A stretch of DNA of 64,000 nucleotides from Hymenobacter edaphi (lineage in GTDB: Bacteria; Bacteroidota; Bacteroidia; Cytophagales; Hymenobacteraceae), in NCBI RefSeq assembly GCF_003258365.1, contig NZ_QHKM01000001.1, positions 620,001 through 684,000 on the forward strand, written 5' to 3'. Positions within the stretch are counted from its first letter, which is position 1, and each line of letters opens with the position of its first letter. A program made the position numbers and the translations under genes. The notes under the pieces are model-generated. The model made no database searches. It saw only the letters and a program-made list of their open reading frames with translations, and was not told where the DNA came from. Below are positions 1 to 7,733 of the stretch, in pieces.

Positions 1-323
1 TCGGCCGGGGCCGCTTCGTAGTGCGGGGCGGCGGGCGCTATGTAAGGAGCGGCCGGTTCGGTCGGGGTGGCGGGTTCGGCGGCGGACTGCGGCTGGATAG
101 CCTGCTGAAAGCCGCTGAGTACCCGCTCGCGCAGGCCGGCGGGCGGGGTCAGGGCGTGGGCTTCGGCGTAGAGGCCCAGGGCCCGCTGCACGCTGATGAG
201 TTCGGCCCGGATGGGCGGGTGCTCGGCCGCCAGCCGCTCGACCTCGGCCGCTTCGGCCGGGGAAAGCTGCTGCAGCGCGTACAGCTCTAGTTGACCCGAT
301 TCGATGTATTCCTCGATGTTCAC
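1..323 (-). CDS. anti-sigma factor, partial (C-terminus outside window)
   Basis: Reading leftward from a GTG at 321-323, the frame stays open to the window edge and encodes about 107 residues beginning VNIEEYIESGQLELYALQQL. The acidic start followed by LSPAEAAEVERLAAEHP matches the N-terminal cytoplasmic domain seen in Bacteroidetes anti-sigma factors of the RskA/DUF2275-like type, and an Ala/Pro/Glu-rich linker then runs off the edge. The start lies 6 nt after the stop of the sigma-factor gene, so the two are almost certainly co-transcribed and this protein should sequester that sigma factor at the membrane. The membrane and periplasmic part is not in the window. Confidence 0.75.
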   Translation of the reverse strand, partial: MNIEEYIESGQLELYALQQLSPAEAAEVERLAAEHPPIRAELISVQRALGLYAEAHALTPPAGLRERVLSGFQQAIQPQSAAEPATPTEPAAPYIAPAAPHYEAAPA

Positions 324-329
324 AGCAGG

Positions 330-884
330 TTATCGGATCAGGGTGGAGAGGACTTTGATGGCGGCGCGGGCGCGGGTTTTCACTGTACCTAAGGGCATAT
401 TCAGCTCGTCGGCTACCTCGCTTTGGGTGTAGCCTTCGAAATACAGCAAGTCGACAATTTGGCGCTGCTCAGGGTTCAATCGGCGCGTGAGTTCCTGCAG
501 CCCGATGTGCTCGGGCCGGAAGGAATCGACGGCGGGTTGGCGCTCGGCAGGACTCTCGTCCAGTGGCTGACTGTGAGAACTTACGCGGTACTGCCGCGAG
601 CGGATTTTGTCGATGGCTAAATTTCTACACACGTTCAAAACCCACGTAAACAGGCGCCCTTTCGACGCGTCGTAGCTCTGAAACGAATGCCAGATTTTCA
701 CCATGGCTTCCTGCAGCACGTCTTCGGCTTCTTCCTCGCGGCGCACGATGCGCAGGATTACGCCGTAGAGGGCCGCCGAGTACTTGTCGTAGAACTCGGT
801 CATGGCGGACTCGTCCTGGGCGCGCAGCCGGGCTACGAGCTGCTGTTCGGCGGCGGGGGGCGACTCGGGTAGCAAACTGGTCAC
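330..884 (-). CDS. ECF-type RNA polymerase sigma factor (SigK/RpoE-like)
   Basis: This 184-residue protein has sigma region 2 at about residues 25-95 (EEEAEDVLQEAMVKIW, then a W-LNVCRNLAIDKIRSR segment) and region 4 at about 130-184, with a helix-turn-helix around YTQSEVADELNMPLGTVKTR. The GTG at 884 is preferred over the upstream in-frame start at 977 because the extra 31 residues are Pro/Arg-rich and overlap the promoter. A near-canonical Bacteroidetes promoter lies upstream. The anti-sigma gene follows directly. The pair probably governs an envelope or oxidative stress regulon, but the target is unknown. Confidence 0.9.
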   Translation of the reverse strand: MTSLLPESPPAAEQQLVARLRAQDESAMTEFYDKYSAALYGVILRIVRREEEAEDVLQEAMVKIWHSFQSYDASKGRLFTWVLNVCRNLAIDKIRSRQYRVSSHSQPLDESPAERQPAVDSFRPEHIGLQELTRRLNPEQRQIVDLLYFEGYTQSEVADELNMPLGTVKTRARAAIKVLSTLIR

Positions 885-940
885 GTGTGGGAATGAATAA
901 GCCACCGCTGGAAGTGGTGTGGAACGCGGGCGGGGGCGGT

Positions 941-970
941 CAAAAGTAAGGACAAAACGCAGACGGCAAA
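941..970 (-). promoter_or_regulatory. Bacteroidetes-type promoter of the sigma-factor operon
   Basis: Read on the minus strand, TTTG (967-970) is followed after 18 nt by TACTTTTG (941-948). This fits the Bacteroidetes primary-sigma consensus TTTG-N(19-21)-TAnnTTTG with a spacer one base short. It lies 57 nt upstream of the GTG start at 884 and is the best-formed promoter in the window. Confidence 0.65.
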
Positions 971-1080
971 GCAGCACCAGCCAACCTGCGGCCGCGGAAA
1001 CCAGTTATACGTAGCGTCCGGGCGCCCTCTGCGTACGTACTTCCCGGCCCGTCGTTGCCCGTCATTTTGCACTTTCGCTC

Positions 1081-2448
1081 ATGCCCATCGAGTCTTACAA
1101 TCCTTACACCGGCCGCGTGCTGCGCCGTTTTCGCCCGTTTGCCTGGTCCAAGGTCGAGCGGATCCTGGCCGGGAGCCACCGCGCCGCCGCCCAGTGGCGG
1201 CTCACCTCGTTTGCCGAGCGCGCCCGCCTGATGCGCCGCGCGGCGGCCTTGCTGCGCGAACGGGCCGACGAGCTGGCCCGCCTCATGGCCCTGGAAATGG
1301 GCAAACCCGTGGTGGACGGCCGGGCCGAAGCCCAGAAGTGCGCCCTCTGCTGCGAGTACTACGCCGAGCACGCCGCAGCCTTTCTGGCCGACGAAGAAAT
1401 CAAGACCGAGGCCCGCCGCAGCTTTATCAGCCACGAGCCGCTGGGCGTGGTGCTGGCCGTGATGCCCTGGAACTTCCCCTTCTGGCAGGTGGTGCGCTTC
1501 GCCGCGCCCGCCCTGATGGCCGGCAACGTGGGGCTGCTCAAGCATGCCTCCAACGTGCCGCAGTGCGCCCTGGCTCTTGAGAAGATTTTCCACGACGCGG
1601 GCTTTCCGCCGGCCACCTTCCGCACCCTGCTCATCGGCTCCGACCTGGTGGGCAAGCTCATCGAGGACGACCGGGTGCGGGCCGTCACGCTGACGGGCTC
1701 GGAGCCGGCCGGGGCGCAGGTGGCGGCCACAGCCGGCGCCCAGATCAAGAAAACCGTGCTGGAACTGGGCGGCTCCGACGCCTTTATCGTGCTGGCCGAC
1801 GCCAACCTGGCGCTGGCCGCCAAAACCGCTGCCCAGGCCCGCATGATCAACGCCGGGCAGAGCTGCATTGCCGCCAAGCGCTTCATCGTGGAAAAACCGG
1901 TGCTCCGGGAGTTTATCAACCAGCTGAAAACCCACCTGCTGGCCCTGCGCACCGGCGACCCGCTGCTGGAAACCACCCAGTACGGCCCCCTGGCCCGCCC
2001 CGACCTGGCCGACGAGCTGACCGAGCAGGTCAACGACTCGGTGCGGGCCGGCGCCAAGGTGGAGCTGTTCGGCGGGCAGTCGGAGCCCGGCACGGCCCTG
2101 TTCCGCCCCATGATCCTCTCGAACGTGAAGCCCGGGCAGCGGGCCTACAGCGAAGAGTTTTTCGGGCCCGTAGCGCTGGTGCTCGAAGCCAAGGACGCCG
2201 ACGACGCCGTGCGGCTGGCCAACGACTCGCGCTTCGGCCTGGGCGCTTCGGTGTGGACCCAGGACGCGCGGCGCGGCGAGGCGCTGGCCCGGCGCGTCGA
2301 GGCCGGGGCGGTGTTCGTGAATGCGCTGGTGAAATCCTCGCCCGAAATGCCCTTTGGCGGGGTGAAGAAGTCGGGCTACGGCCGGGAGCTGAGCTATTTG
2401 GGCATCCGCGAGTTTGTCAACCAGAAGTCGGTGTGGATGGAGAGGTGA
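1081..2448 (+). CDS. NAD(P)-dependent aldehyde dehydrogenase (succinate-semialdehyde dehydrogenase-like)
   Basis: This 455-residue cytosolic enzyme should oxidise an aldehyde to its acid with NAD(P)+. The catalytic pair is visible: Glu228 in LELGGSD and Cys262 in NAGQSC, 34 residues apart as in the family. PWNFPFWQ, the substrate-channel segment, and the C-terminal PFGGVKKSGYGRE also fit. The start MPIESYNPYTG and the 455-residue length resemble short GabD/YneI-type enzymes. The exact substrate cannot be read from sequence. The gene is divergent from the sigma factor and convergent with the YdcF gene, and its TGA lies in a large inverted repeat. Confidence 0.93.
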   Translation: MPIESYNPYTGRVLRRFRPFAWSKVERILAGSHRAAAQWRLTSFAERARLMRRAAALLRERADELARLMALEMGKPVVDGRAEAQKCALCCEYYAEHAAAFLADEEIKTEARRSFISHEPLGVVLAVMPWNFPFWQVVRFAAPALMAGNVGLLKHASNVPQCALALEKIFHDAGFPPATFRTLLIGSDLVGKLIEDDRVRAVTLTGSEPAGAQVAATAGAQIKKTVLELGGSDAFIVLADANLALAAKTAAQARMINAGQSCIAAKRFIVEKPVLREFINQLKTHLLALRTGDPLLETTQYGPLARPDLADELTEQVNDSVRAGAKVELFGGQSEPGTALFRPMILSNVKPGQRAYSEEFFGPVALVLEAKDADDAVRLANDSRFGLGASVWTQDARRGEALARRVEAGAVFVNALVKSSPEMPFGGVKKSGYGRELSYLGIREFVNQKSVWMER

Positions 2449-2570
2449 GGTGGTGAAATGGTGAAGTGGTGAGTGTCGTTCTGCTGGCGCTATAGGCACT
2501 CCATGCGCCGCACCGCACCGCCTGAACGTTAAACTCACCACCTCATCATTTCACCACCTCACCACCTCAC
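2445..2570. repeat. inverted repeat of GGTGGTGAAAT-type units between convergent genes
   Basis: The left arm (2445-2474) is built of GTGAGGTGGTGAAATGGTGA-type units. The right arm (2533-2570) is its near-complement (CACCACCTCATCATTTCACC and similar), with about 58 nt between them. Both convergent genes end inside it: the TGA of the aldehyde dehydrogenase is in the left arm, and the TGA of the YdcF gene, on the other strand, is in the right arm. It may act as a bidirectional terminator. It shares its design, short iterated units arranged as an inverted repeat, with spacers near 6.9, 49.6 and 52.5 kb. Confidence 0.75.
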
Positions 2571-3337
2571 GCGTAGCCCAGCACCCGGTACACCACGTAG
2601 CCGCTGATTTCGTGCAGCAGCAGGCTCCAGCGACTCAGCGCGTCGGCGTCGGGCACCAGCCAGTAATCGGGCGAGAGGCGGCGGTCGGTGGTGACGAAGC
2701 CGGCGGGGAAGGGCGTCGGCTGCAGGCCCGCGCGGCGGAAGCAGCCCAGGGCGCGGCGCTGGTGAAAGGCCGAGGTAATGAGCACCAGCGACTTGATGTC
2801 GGGGTGCCGGGCCAGTAGCTCCTTGGTATACAGCGCGTTTTCGCGGGTGTTGCGGCTGCGCTCCTCCAACAAGATGGCGCGGGCGGGCACGTGGGCCAAG
2901 CGCAGCAGCACGTACAACTCGCGGGCCTCGGTGCGCCCCCGGGCGCCTTCGAGCAGCCCCGAGCCGCCCGAGATAATGATGCGCCGGATGCGCCCGGCGC
3001 GGTACAGCCACAGGGCGTTGGTGAGGCGGTCGGCGCCGCGGCCCAGGTACACCCGGTCGTGCGGCGACTTGCGCCCGTCGCCGATGCCGGTGAGCAGCAC
3101 GCCCGCGTCGGAGCGGGGGCGGAGCTGGGCGAGGCGCACCGGGGGCAGCTCCCAGGCCAGCAGGGCTTCGTTGACGAGGGCGTTGTTGGTGCCGATGACG
3201 AGCAGCAGCAGCGCCGCCAGCAGCAGGGTGCGGCGCCGGGCCGGGCGGCGGGTGAGCAGGGCGGCCAGCAGCAGCCCCAACAGCCACAGGGCCGGCAGCA
3301 GCAGAAAATCGAGGAGCTTGGAGAGCAGAAAAAACAC
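2567..3337 (-). CDS. YdcF/SanA/ElyC family membrane protein (DUF218)
   Basis: This 256-residue protein has two hydrophobic N-terminal segments (about residues 4-25 and 38-52) followed by a DUF218 domain. The domain contains VLLTGIGDG, a Ser/Gly-rich IIISGGSG loop, an LLEERSRNTRENA motif and ITSAFHQRRA. ElyC/SanA-type members are linked to envelope and undecaprenyl-phosphate homeostasis. The start is GTG at 3337, and a TAGTTTTG element at 3343-3350 is so close that the transcript may be nearly leaderless. The next gene on this strand, the thioredoxin-like gene, is separated by a heptamer-repeat tract. Function beyond the family is not established. Confidence 0.85.
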   Translation of the reverse strand: MFFLLSKLLDFLLLPALWLLGLLLAALLTRRPARRRTLLLAALLLLVIGTNNALVNEALLAWELPPVRLAQLRPRSDAGVLLTGIGDGRKSPHDRVYLGRGADRLTNALWLYRAGRIRRIIISGGSGLLEGARGRTEARELYVLLRLAHVPARAILLEERSRNTRENALYTKELLARHPDIKSLVLITSAFHQRRALGCFRRAGLQPTPFPAGFVTTDRRLSPDYWLVPDADALSRWSLLLHEISGYVVYRVLGYA

Positions 3338-3432
3338 TGCCGCAAAACTAAACCACGGATTACTGCGAATTTTCCTGGTTACACGGATTTTGAGTCGATT
3401 CGATGCAACCAGTTGATGGAGTATTAGTTAGG

Positions 3433-3467
3433 CAACTACCAACTACCAACTACCAACTACCAACTAC
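3433..3467. repeat. five exact tandem copies of a heptamer (CAACTAC)
   Basis: Positions 3433-3467 are five perfect head-to-tail copies of CAACTAC, ending 10 bp short of the stop codon of the thioredoxin-like gene. Copy number could vary by slippage. The arrangement resembles the short tandemly repeated repetitive sequences described in cyanobacteria. Confidence 0.9.
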
Positions 3468-3477
3468 CAGTCAGCAG

Positions 3478-3834
3478 CTAGCGCGTGTGGGGTGCGAAGG
3501 CGCGCAGGCGGTCGAGCATGCCGCGCACGGCTTCTTCGGTGGTGAGGGAGTCACACTCCAGCAGCTGGCCCTGGCAGTAGCTCACGAAAAACGGGGCCAC
3601 GCGCTCCTGCATCAGCTTTTTGGCCACCGGGTTTTCGTCGGAGTTCAGGCGCAGGAAGAGGATGGGCTGGTACTGCGCGTCGTCGGCAAACTTGGCGAAG
3701 GGCGGGGCCAGCAGCTCACAGGTAGCGCAGTTTTCGGAGGTGAACTTGGCAAAAACTTTCAGGTGGTCGTGGGTGTAGTGGCGCAGGCCCTCATCGTCGG
3801 TATCATACACGCGCTGGCGGTCGGCTTCTTTCAT
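3478..3834 (-). CDS. thioredoxin-like protein
   Basis: This 118-residue protein has a thioredoxin-like layout: a beta strand (KVFAKFTS), the redox pair in ENCATCELLAPPF at about residues 35-47, then FLRLNSDENPVAKKLMQERVAPFFVSY, which includes the structurally expected proline (VAP). There is no signal peptide, so it should be cytoplasmic. The CATC active site is unusual (CGPC is typical), so its redox potential and partner are unknown. The start is the ATG at 3834. It could belong to the thioredoxin_9 group. Confidence 0.75.
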   Translation of the reverse strand: MKEADRQRVYDTDDEGLRHYTHDHLKVFAKFTSENCATCELLAPPFAKFADDAQYQPILFLRLNSDENPVAKKLMQERVAPFFVSYCQGQLLECDSLTTEEAVRGMLDRLRAFAPHTR

Positions 3835-3948
3835 TGCGGCAGGCTGGGTTAAACGCGGTGGAGAAGGTGTGTCGGCCGTTGTACGGATTGGGGCCGCTTT
3901 TGGCTCAAATTGGGACAGCCGCCAGCCGCGCCCCCGACGGACAGCAAA

Positions 3949-3979
3949 GCGCCGGGCTCCGCTCAGCGGAGCCCGGCGC
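3949..3979 (-). terminator. perfect 14-bp hairpin after the DUF885 gene
   Basis: GCGCCGGGCTCCGC (3949-3962) and its exact complement (3966-3979) are separated by 3 nt. On the minus strand the stem follows the DUF885 stop by about 20 nt and is followed by TTTGCTGT, a weak T-run. Confidence 0.65.
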
Positions 3980-4001
3980 GCCGGCAAGGGGGAAAGGCCG
4001 C

Positions 4002-5771
4002 TCAGCGCAGCATCAGCTGGCGGATGTACTTCACCGGGGCGCTGCCGTAGCTCAGAAACTGCTCGTTGAAGTTCTTCAGGTCGAAGGCCTTGCCGTCGCG
4101 CTTTTTCAGCTCGTCGCGCAGGGCCATGATTTCGCTGTAGCCGGTGAAGTAGGAGCTGAGCTGCACCTGGCTCAGGGTGGCGCGGCGCCACTTGTTGCGG
4201 GCTTCGGCTTCCTCCTGAAACCCGTCGCGCATGAGCAGCTGCACGGTTTCGGGCTCGGTAATCCGGCCCGTCTGCACGAGGTGGTCGAGGATGGTGTTGA
4301 GCGTCACGCGCATGTTCCACTTGTCCCACATCAGCCAGATTTCGTCGGAGCCGCCGGCGTAGCCGCTTTCCAGCATCATGCGCTCGGCGTACACGGCCCA
4401 GCCCTCAATCATGGCCCCGTTGCCGAGCACGGCCTTCACGATGCTGGGCGAGCGGTTGGCGTACACCAGCTGGGTGTAGTGGCCCGGAATGGCCTCGTGG
4501 ATGTTCAGAATCTGCAGGGTGTACTGGTTGTACTCGCGCAAATAGCTTTCGGCCTGGGCGGCGGGCTGCCCGTCCAAGGGCTCCACGTTGTAGTAGGTGT
4601 CGGCGCCCTTGTCGTAGGGCCCGGGGGCCGAAACCGAGGCACCGGCGCCCGAGCCGCGCATGTACAAGGGCGTTTCGCGCACTACCAGCGGCTTGGTCGG
4701 GTCCTGGGTCAGCAGCTTTTTGTCGTCGACGAACTTGACCAGCACCGGAATCTGCTGGCGCACCGCGTCGACGAAGCCGGCCTGCGTGGCGTGCTTCTCC
4801 GAGAGCTTCTGAATCACCAGGCGGATGCGGGTGAGCGTGTCGGCCGGCATTGGCTGCGCGGCGAAGTACTTCGGCCAGAGGCGGGTGGCGCGCCGGGCCA
4901 TGTCCTGCAGCAGCTCCTGCTTGTGGCGCTGGGCGCGCTGGTACACCTCGTCGGCCGAGGCGTTGGCCACGATGTCGTAGCGGAACTTCTGATCAAACAA
5001 CTCCTTGCCGATGCGGAAACTGCGCCGGGCCTGGGGCCGCAGCTCCTTGTCGAGGAAGCGCACGTATTCCTGCATCACCTGGCGGGTGGTTTCGATGCGG
5101 GCGCGCAGCTCGTCCTTTTCGCGGGCGGGCAGCGCGGCGCGGCTCACCGAGTCGAGCAGGGCCGGGCCGAACACGTCGAGGCCGCCGCGGTTCTGCAGGA
5201 TGGCCAGCTCCAGGTGCTCCCGGGTGGGGTTCTGCAGGTTGGCTTTGGCCGCTTCGTAGTACTCGGCCACCCGGTTGATTTTGGCCGAAATGCTGCGCAG
5301 GCGCATGGCCAGCGGCTGGTAGCGCCCGTTGAGGATTTCGGCCACCGGGGTGCTGAGGTTGTACTGGCTCGGGTCCCACTGCCAGCTGCGCAGCGTGTCG
5401 TTGTACCAGCGCGTGGAGCGCAGCTGGTTCACCATCAGCAGGTAATCGGTCTGGTTGTTGGGCGAGAGACTGTCGAAGGCGAAGCCGCGCAGCTCCCGCA
5501 GGCCGCGGGCAGCGGCGGCGTTTTCCACCTGCCGGCGCCCGGCCGTCGGGAGGACGAGCACCGCGTCGTACTTGTGAAAGCCCTGCGAGGACGCCCAGCC
5601 GGGGTTGTAGTACCAGAGCGAGTCGATGAACCGCGCCTTGTAGCGGTCGAAGCCGATGTCAGTGGGCGAGGCCTGGGCCGTGTCTTGGTTGGAGTCGCGC
5701 TGGCAGGCAGCGGTGCCCAGCGCGCCGGCCACGAGCAGCAGGCCCAGCAGGCGGGAGTAGGAGTGGGGCAT
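4002..5771 (-). CDS. DUF885 family lipoprotein, putative metallopeptidase
   Basis: This is a 589-residue exported protein. The N-terminus MPHSYSRLLGLLLVAGALGTAAC is a lipoprotein signal with Cys at about residue 23. The DUF885 fold is recognised by the HEAIPGHYTQ segment, a HExxxGH-like zinc motif of the family, by YAERMMLESGYAG, and by MRVTLNTILDHL. Family members are putative periplasmic peptidases or dipeptidases with an unknown substrate. It is transcribed divergently from the H-NOX gene, and TACCTTGG upstream resembles the -7 promoter element. A clean hairpin follows the stop. Confidence 0.87.
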   Translation of the reverse strand: MPHSYSRLLGLLLVAGALGTAACQRDSNQDTAQASPTDIGFDRYKARFIDSLWYYNPGWASSQGFHKYDAVLVLPTAGRRQVENAAAARGLRELRGFAFDSLSPNNQTDYLLMVNQLRSTRWYNDTLRSWQWDPSQYNLSTPVAEILNGRYQPLAMRLRSISAKINRVAEYYEAAKANLQNPTREHLELAILQNRGGLDVFGPALLDSVSRAALPAREKDELRARIETTRQVMQEYVRFLDKELRPQARRSFRIGKELFDQKFRYDIVANASADEVYQRAQRHKQELLQDMARRATRLWPKYFAAQPMPADTLTRIRLVIQKLSEKHATQAGFVDAVRQQIPVLVKFVDDKKLLTQDPTKPLVVRETPLYMRGSGAGASVSAPGPYDKGADTYYNVEPLDGQPAAQAESYLREYNQYTLQILNIHEAIPGHYTQLVYANRSPSIVKAVLGNGAMIEGWAVYAERMMLESGYAGGSDEIWLMWDKWNMRVTLNTILDHLVQTGRITEPETVQLLMRDGFQEEAEARNKWRRATLSQVQLSSYFTGYSEIMALRDELKKRDGKAFDLKNFNEQFLSYGSAPVKYIRQLMLR

Positions 5772-5945
5772 AGCGTCGGGAGGGTTGAGGCGCCAAGGTA
5801 GCGGCAAATCCGGCCGCAGCCGCGGCGGCCGGCGGAGCCACGCAGGGCGAACCGCCCCCGGCCACCCGATATTTCCGCCAACGCCCGGGACGATTTGTGC
5901 GTTTGTATTGTGTTTTATCCAGACTTTTGAGCTTTCTACTCCTTC

Positions 5946-6488
5946 ATGCACGGCACCATTTTTACTCTGCTTAAGCGCTACGTGCAGACGCAGTACGACC
6001 ACAGCACCTGGATCCGCCTCGTCGAAGCGGCCGGCATCAGCGGCCTCGACTTCGACCACAAGCACGTGTACCCCGACGAGCACATGTACGCCCTGGTGGG
6101 CCACGCGGCCGAAATGACCGGCATTCCGGCCGCCGAGCTGCAGGAAAAATTCGGCGAGTACCTTGTGCCCGACCTGCTGTATATGTACCAGAAGCTCATG
6201 GACCCCGGCTGGCGCACCCTGGAAATGCTGGAGCACACCGAGCACGTGATGCACAAGCGCGTGCGCGAGGAGCACGAGGACAACGCCCCGCCGGTGCTCG
6301 ACGTGCGCCGCGTGGCCCCCGACGAAGTGGTGGTGGAGTACGTGTCGAAGCGGCGCATGGGCGCGCTGGCCGTGGGCATCGTGCGCGGCCTGGCCACTTA
6401 CTTCGACGAGGCCGACCGCATCGAGGTGACGCCCACCACTCGCGAAGACGGGGAGCACGTGCACATCCGGGTGCGCCGGCTGGCGTAG
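5946..6488 (+). CDS. stand-alone H-NOX haem-binding gas sensor
   Basis: This 180-residue protein matches the H-NOX domain (haem NO/O2 binding) over its full length. The haem-propionate motif YxSxR is present as Y132-V-S134-K-R136. The proximal histidine is His100 or His103 in EHTEHVMHKR, 12-15 residues before the PP at 115-116, as in characterised members. MHGTIFTLLKRYV is the expected N-terminus. Bacterial stand-alone H-NOX proteins normally signal to a histidine kinase or cyclic-di-GMP enzyme encoded next door. No such partner is adjacent here: the neighbours are a DUF885 lipoprotein and a CMD protein. Ligand preference (NO or O2) cannot be read. Confidence 0.9.
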   Translation: MHGTIFTLLKRYVQTQYDHSTWIRLVEAAGISGLDFDHKHVYPDEHMYALVGHAAEMTGIPAAELQEKFGEYLVPDLLYMYQKLMDPGWRTLEMLEHTEHVMHKRVREEHEDNAPPVLDVRRVAPDEVVVEYVSKRRMGALAVGIVRGLATYFDEADRIEVTPTTREDGEHVHIRVRRLA

Positions 6489-6538
6489 CTGGCCCCGTCT
6501 ACTTTTCACCCCGGCCGCCAATCCGAACCCGGCGCGGC

Positions 6539-6546
6539 TACGTTTG
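6539..6546 (+). promoter_or_regulatory. TACGTTTG promoter element for the CMD gene
   Basis: An exact TAnnTTTG match lies 11 nt before the ATG at 6558. This suggests that the CMD gene has its own promoter with a very short leader and is not simply read through from the H-NOX gene. Confidence 0.5.
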
Positions 6547-6557
6547 TTGACCCCACT

Positions 6558-6896
6558 ATGGAAAAGAGCACCTACTACAACCCCGCCGACCTGGCCAAGT
6601 TCGGCAACATCACCGACTGGCAGGCCGAAATGGGCCGCAAGTTCTTCGATTACTACGGCGAGGTCTTCAAGGAAGGCGCCCTCTCGGAGCGCGAAAAGTC
6701 CCTTATTGCCCTGGCCGTGGCCCACGCCGTGCAGTGCCCCTACTGCATCGACGCCTACACCGTGGACTCGCTGCAAAAGGGCGCCGACGAAGCCCAGATG
6801 ATGGAAGCCGTCCACGTAGCCGCGGCCATCAAGGGCGGCGCCGCCCTGGTGCACGGCGTGCAGATGATGAACAAGGCCAAGGAACTCTCGATGTAG
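6558..6896 (+). CDS. carboxymuconolactone decarboxylase-like (AhpD-type) protein, arsenosugar-associated type
   Basis: This 112-residue protein is of the alkylhydroperoxidase/CMD family, with the redox motif CPYCIDAY at about residues 61-68 in the usual context EKSLIALAVAHAVQ-CPYC. The N-terminus STYYNPADLAKFGNI and the Met-rich tail are what I associate with the arsenosugar biosynthesis-associated peroxidase-like subfamily that usually precedes arsS. A rhodanese protein and a DUF2064 glycosyltransferase follow, which agrees, but the radical-SAM gene arsS itself is absent. The subfamily assignment is from memory. A generic peroxidase role is the alternative. Confidence 0.8.
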   Translation: MEKSTYYNPADLAKFGNITDWQAEMGRKFFDYYGEVFKEGALSEREKSLIALAVAHAVQCPYCIDAYTVDSLQKGADEAQMMEAVHVAAAIKGGAALVHGVQMMNKAKELSM

Positions 6897-6898
6897 CA

Positions 6899-7010
6899 GC
6901 GAATGTGCTGAGTGGGGGAATGTGCTGATGAATTCGTCCCAGCAAGCATTAGCACATTCCCCCACATCAGCACATTCAAGCACATTAGCACATCATAGCA
7001 CATTCAATAG
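6899..7010. repeat. inverted and direct repeat of TGTGCTGA/AGCACATT units
   Basis: The left part carries TGTGCTGAGTGGGGGAATGTGCTGA. The right part carries its near-complement (TTAGCACATTCCCCCACATCAGCACA) and then further AGCACATT units up to 7004. The element fills the whole spacer between the CMD and rhodanese genes, so the TTG start of the rhodanese gene abuts it. Related TGTGC-rich sequence recurs in the next spacer (7550-7733). Confidence 0.8.
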
Positions 7011-7538
7011 TTGAAACGACTCCTGCTGATGTGGTCTGCCCTGCTGACGCTGGTCGGCTGCGGCTCGGCCCAGACGAAAGCGCCCGACCAGGGCGTGTCG
7101 CCGGCCTACGCGACGCTGCTGCGGACCATGTACAAGAGCACGGTGCCCACCGTGTCGGCCGCCGAGCTGGCGCAGCTGCGCCAGCAGCGGCCGGGCCTCG
7201 CGCTGCTCGACACGCGCACCCCGGCCGAGTACAACGTGAGCCACCTCGCCGGGGCCCGCTTCGTCGACTACGAGGCCTTCACGGCCGCCGCCGTGCGCGA
7301 CCTGCCGCGCGAGCAGCCGGTGGTGGTGTATTGCTCGGTGGGCGTGCGCTCCGAGCGCATCGGCGAGCAGCTGCGGGCCCTGGGCTTCCGCGACGTGCGC
7401 AACCTCTACGGCGGCATCTTTCAATGGGCCAACGAAGCCCGTCCGCTGGTCGACGCCCACGGCCCGACCCAGCGCGTGCACCCGTACTCGGCCCTCTGGG
7501 GCGCCTGGCTCACCCGCGGCGAAAAAGCCTACAATTAA
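7011..7538 (+). CDS. rhodanese-like lipoprotein
   Basis: This 175-residue exported protein has a lipoprotein signal (KRLLLMWSALLTLVGC, Cys17) followed by a rhodanese domain. The active-site loop is VVYCSVGVRSE with the catalytic Cys, and LLDTRTPAEYNVSHLAGARFVD is the CH2A-type N-terminal motif. The TTG at 7011 gives a proper basic n-region. The next ATG (7029) would lose both charges. It probably binds sulfur or arsenic-thiol compounds in the periplasm. Position between a CMD protein and a DUF2064 glycosyltransferase suggests the arsenosugar context. The upstream repeat leaves no recognisable ribosome-binding site. Confidence 0.85.
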   Translation: MKRLLLMWSALLTLVGCGSAQTKAPDQGVSPAYATLLRTMYKSTVPTVSAAELAQLRQQRPGLALLDTRTPAEYNVSHLAGARFVDYEAFTAAAVRDLPREQPVVVYCSVGVRSERIGEQLRALGFRDVRNLYGGIFQWANEARPLVDAHGPTQRVHPYSALWGAWLTRGEKAYN

Positions 7539-7733
7539 TGGGAAGAATGAGGTTGAATGTGCGCAATGTGGCGAACAGGAGCAATGGTGTAAGCACCCCG
7601 GCGCTGGTTGCTGCTGATAACATTGCGGACCAGCTCCGCGCGCCTCTGCCGCGTACCGCCGCGAAAAACCGCCACCTGCGCATTTCGCACCTTACCCCGC
7701 ATTCGCGAAGCGCAGCACATCCCCGCACATTAG

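Noticed and set aside
940-2541. 533-residue open frame antisense to the aldehyde dehydrogenase
   Set aside because: His/Gly/Ala-rich translation without family character; it is the complement of a well-supported enzyme in high-GC DNA.
3433-3467. Possible CRISPR array
   Set aside because: Units are 7 bp without spacers; a tandem repeat, not CRISPR.
3834-5801. 655-residue open frame antisense to the DUF885 gene
   Set aside because: Low-complexity Gly/Val/His-rich shadow; the opposite strand has signal peptide and metallopeptidase motifs.
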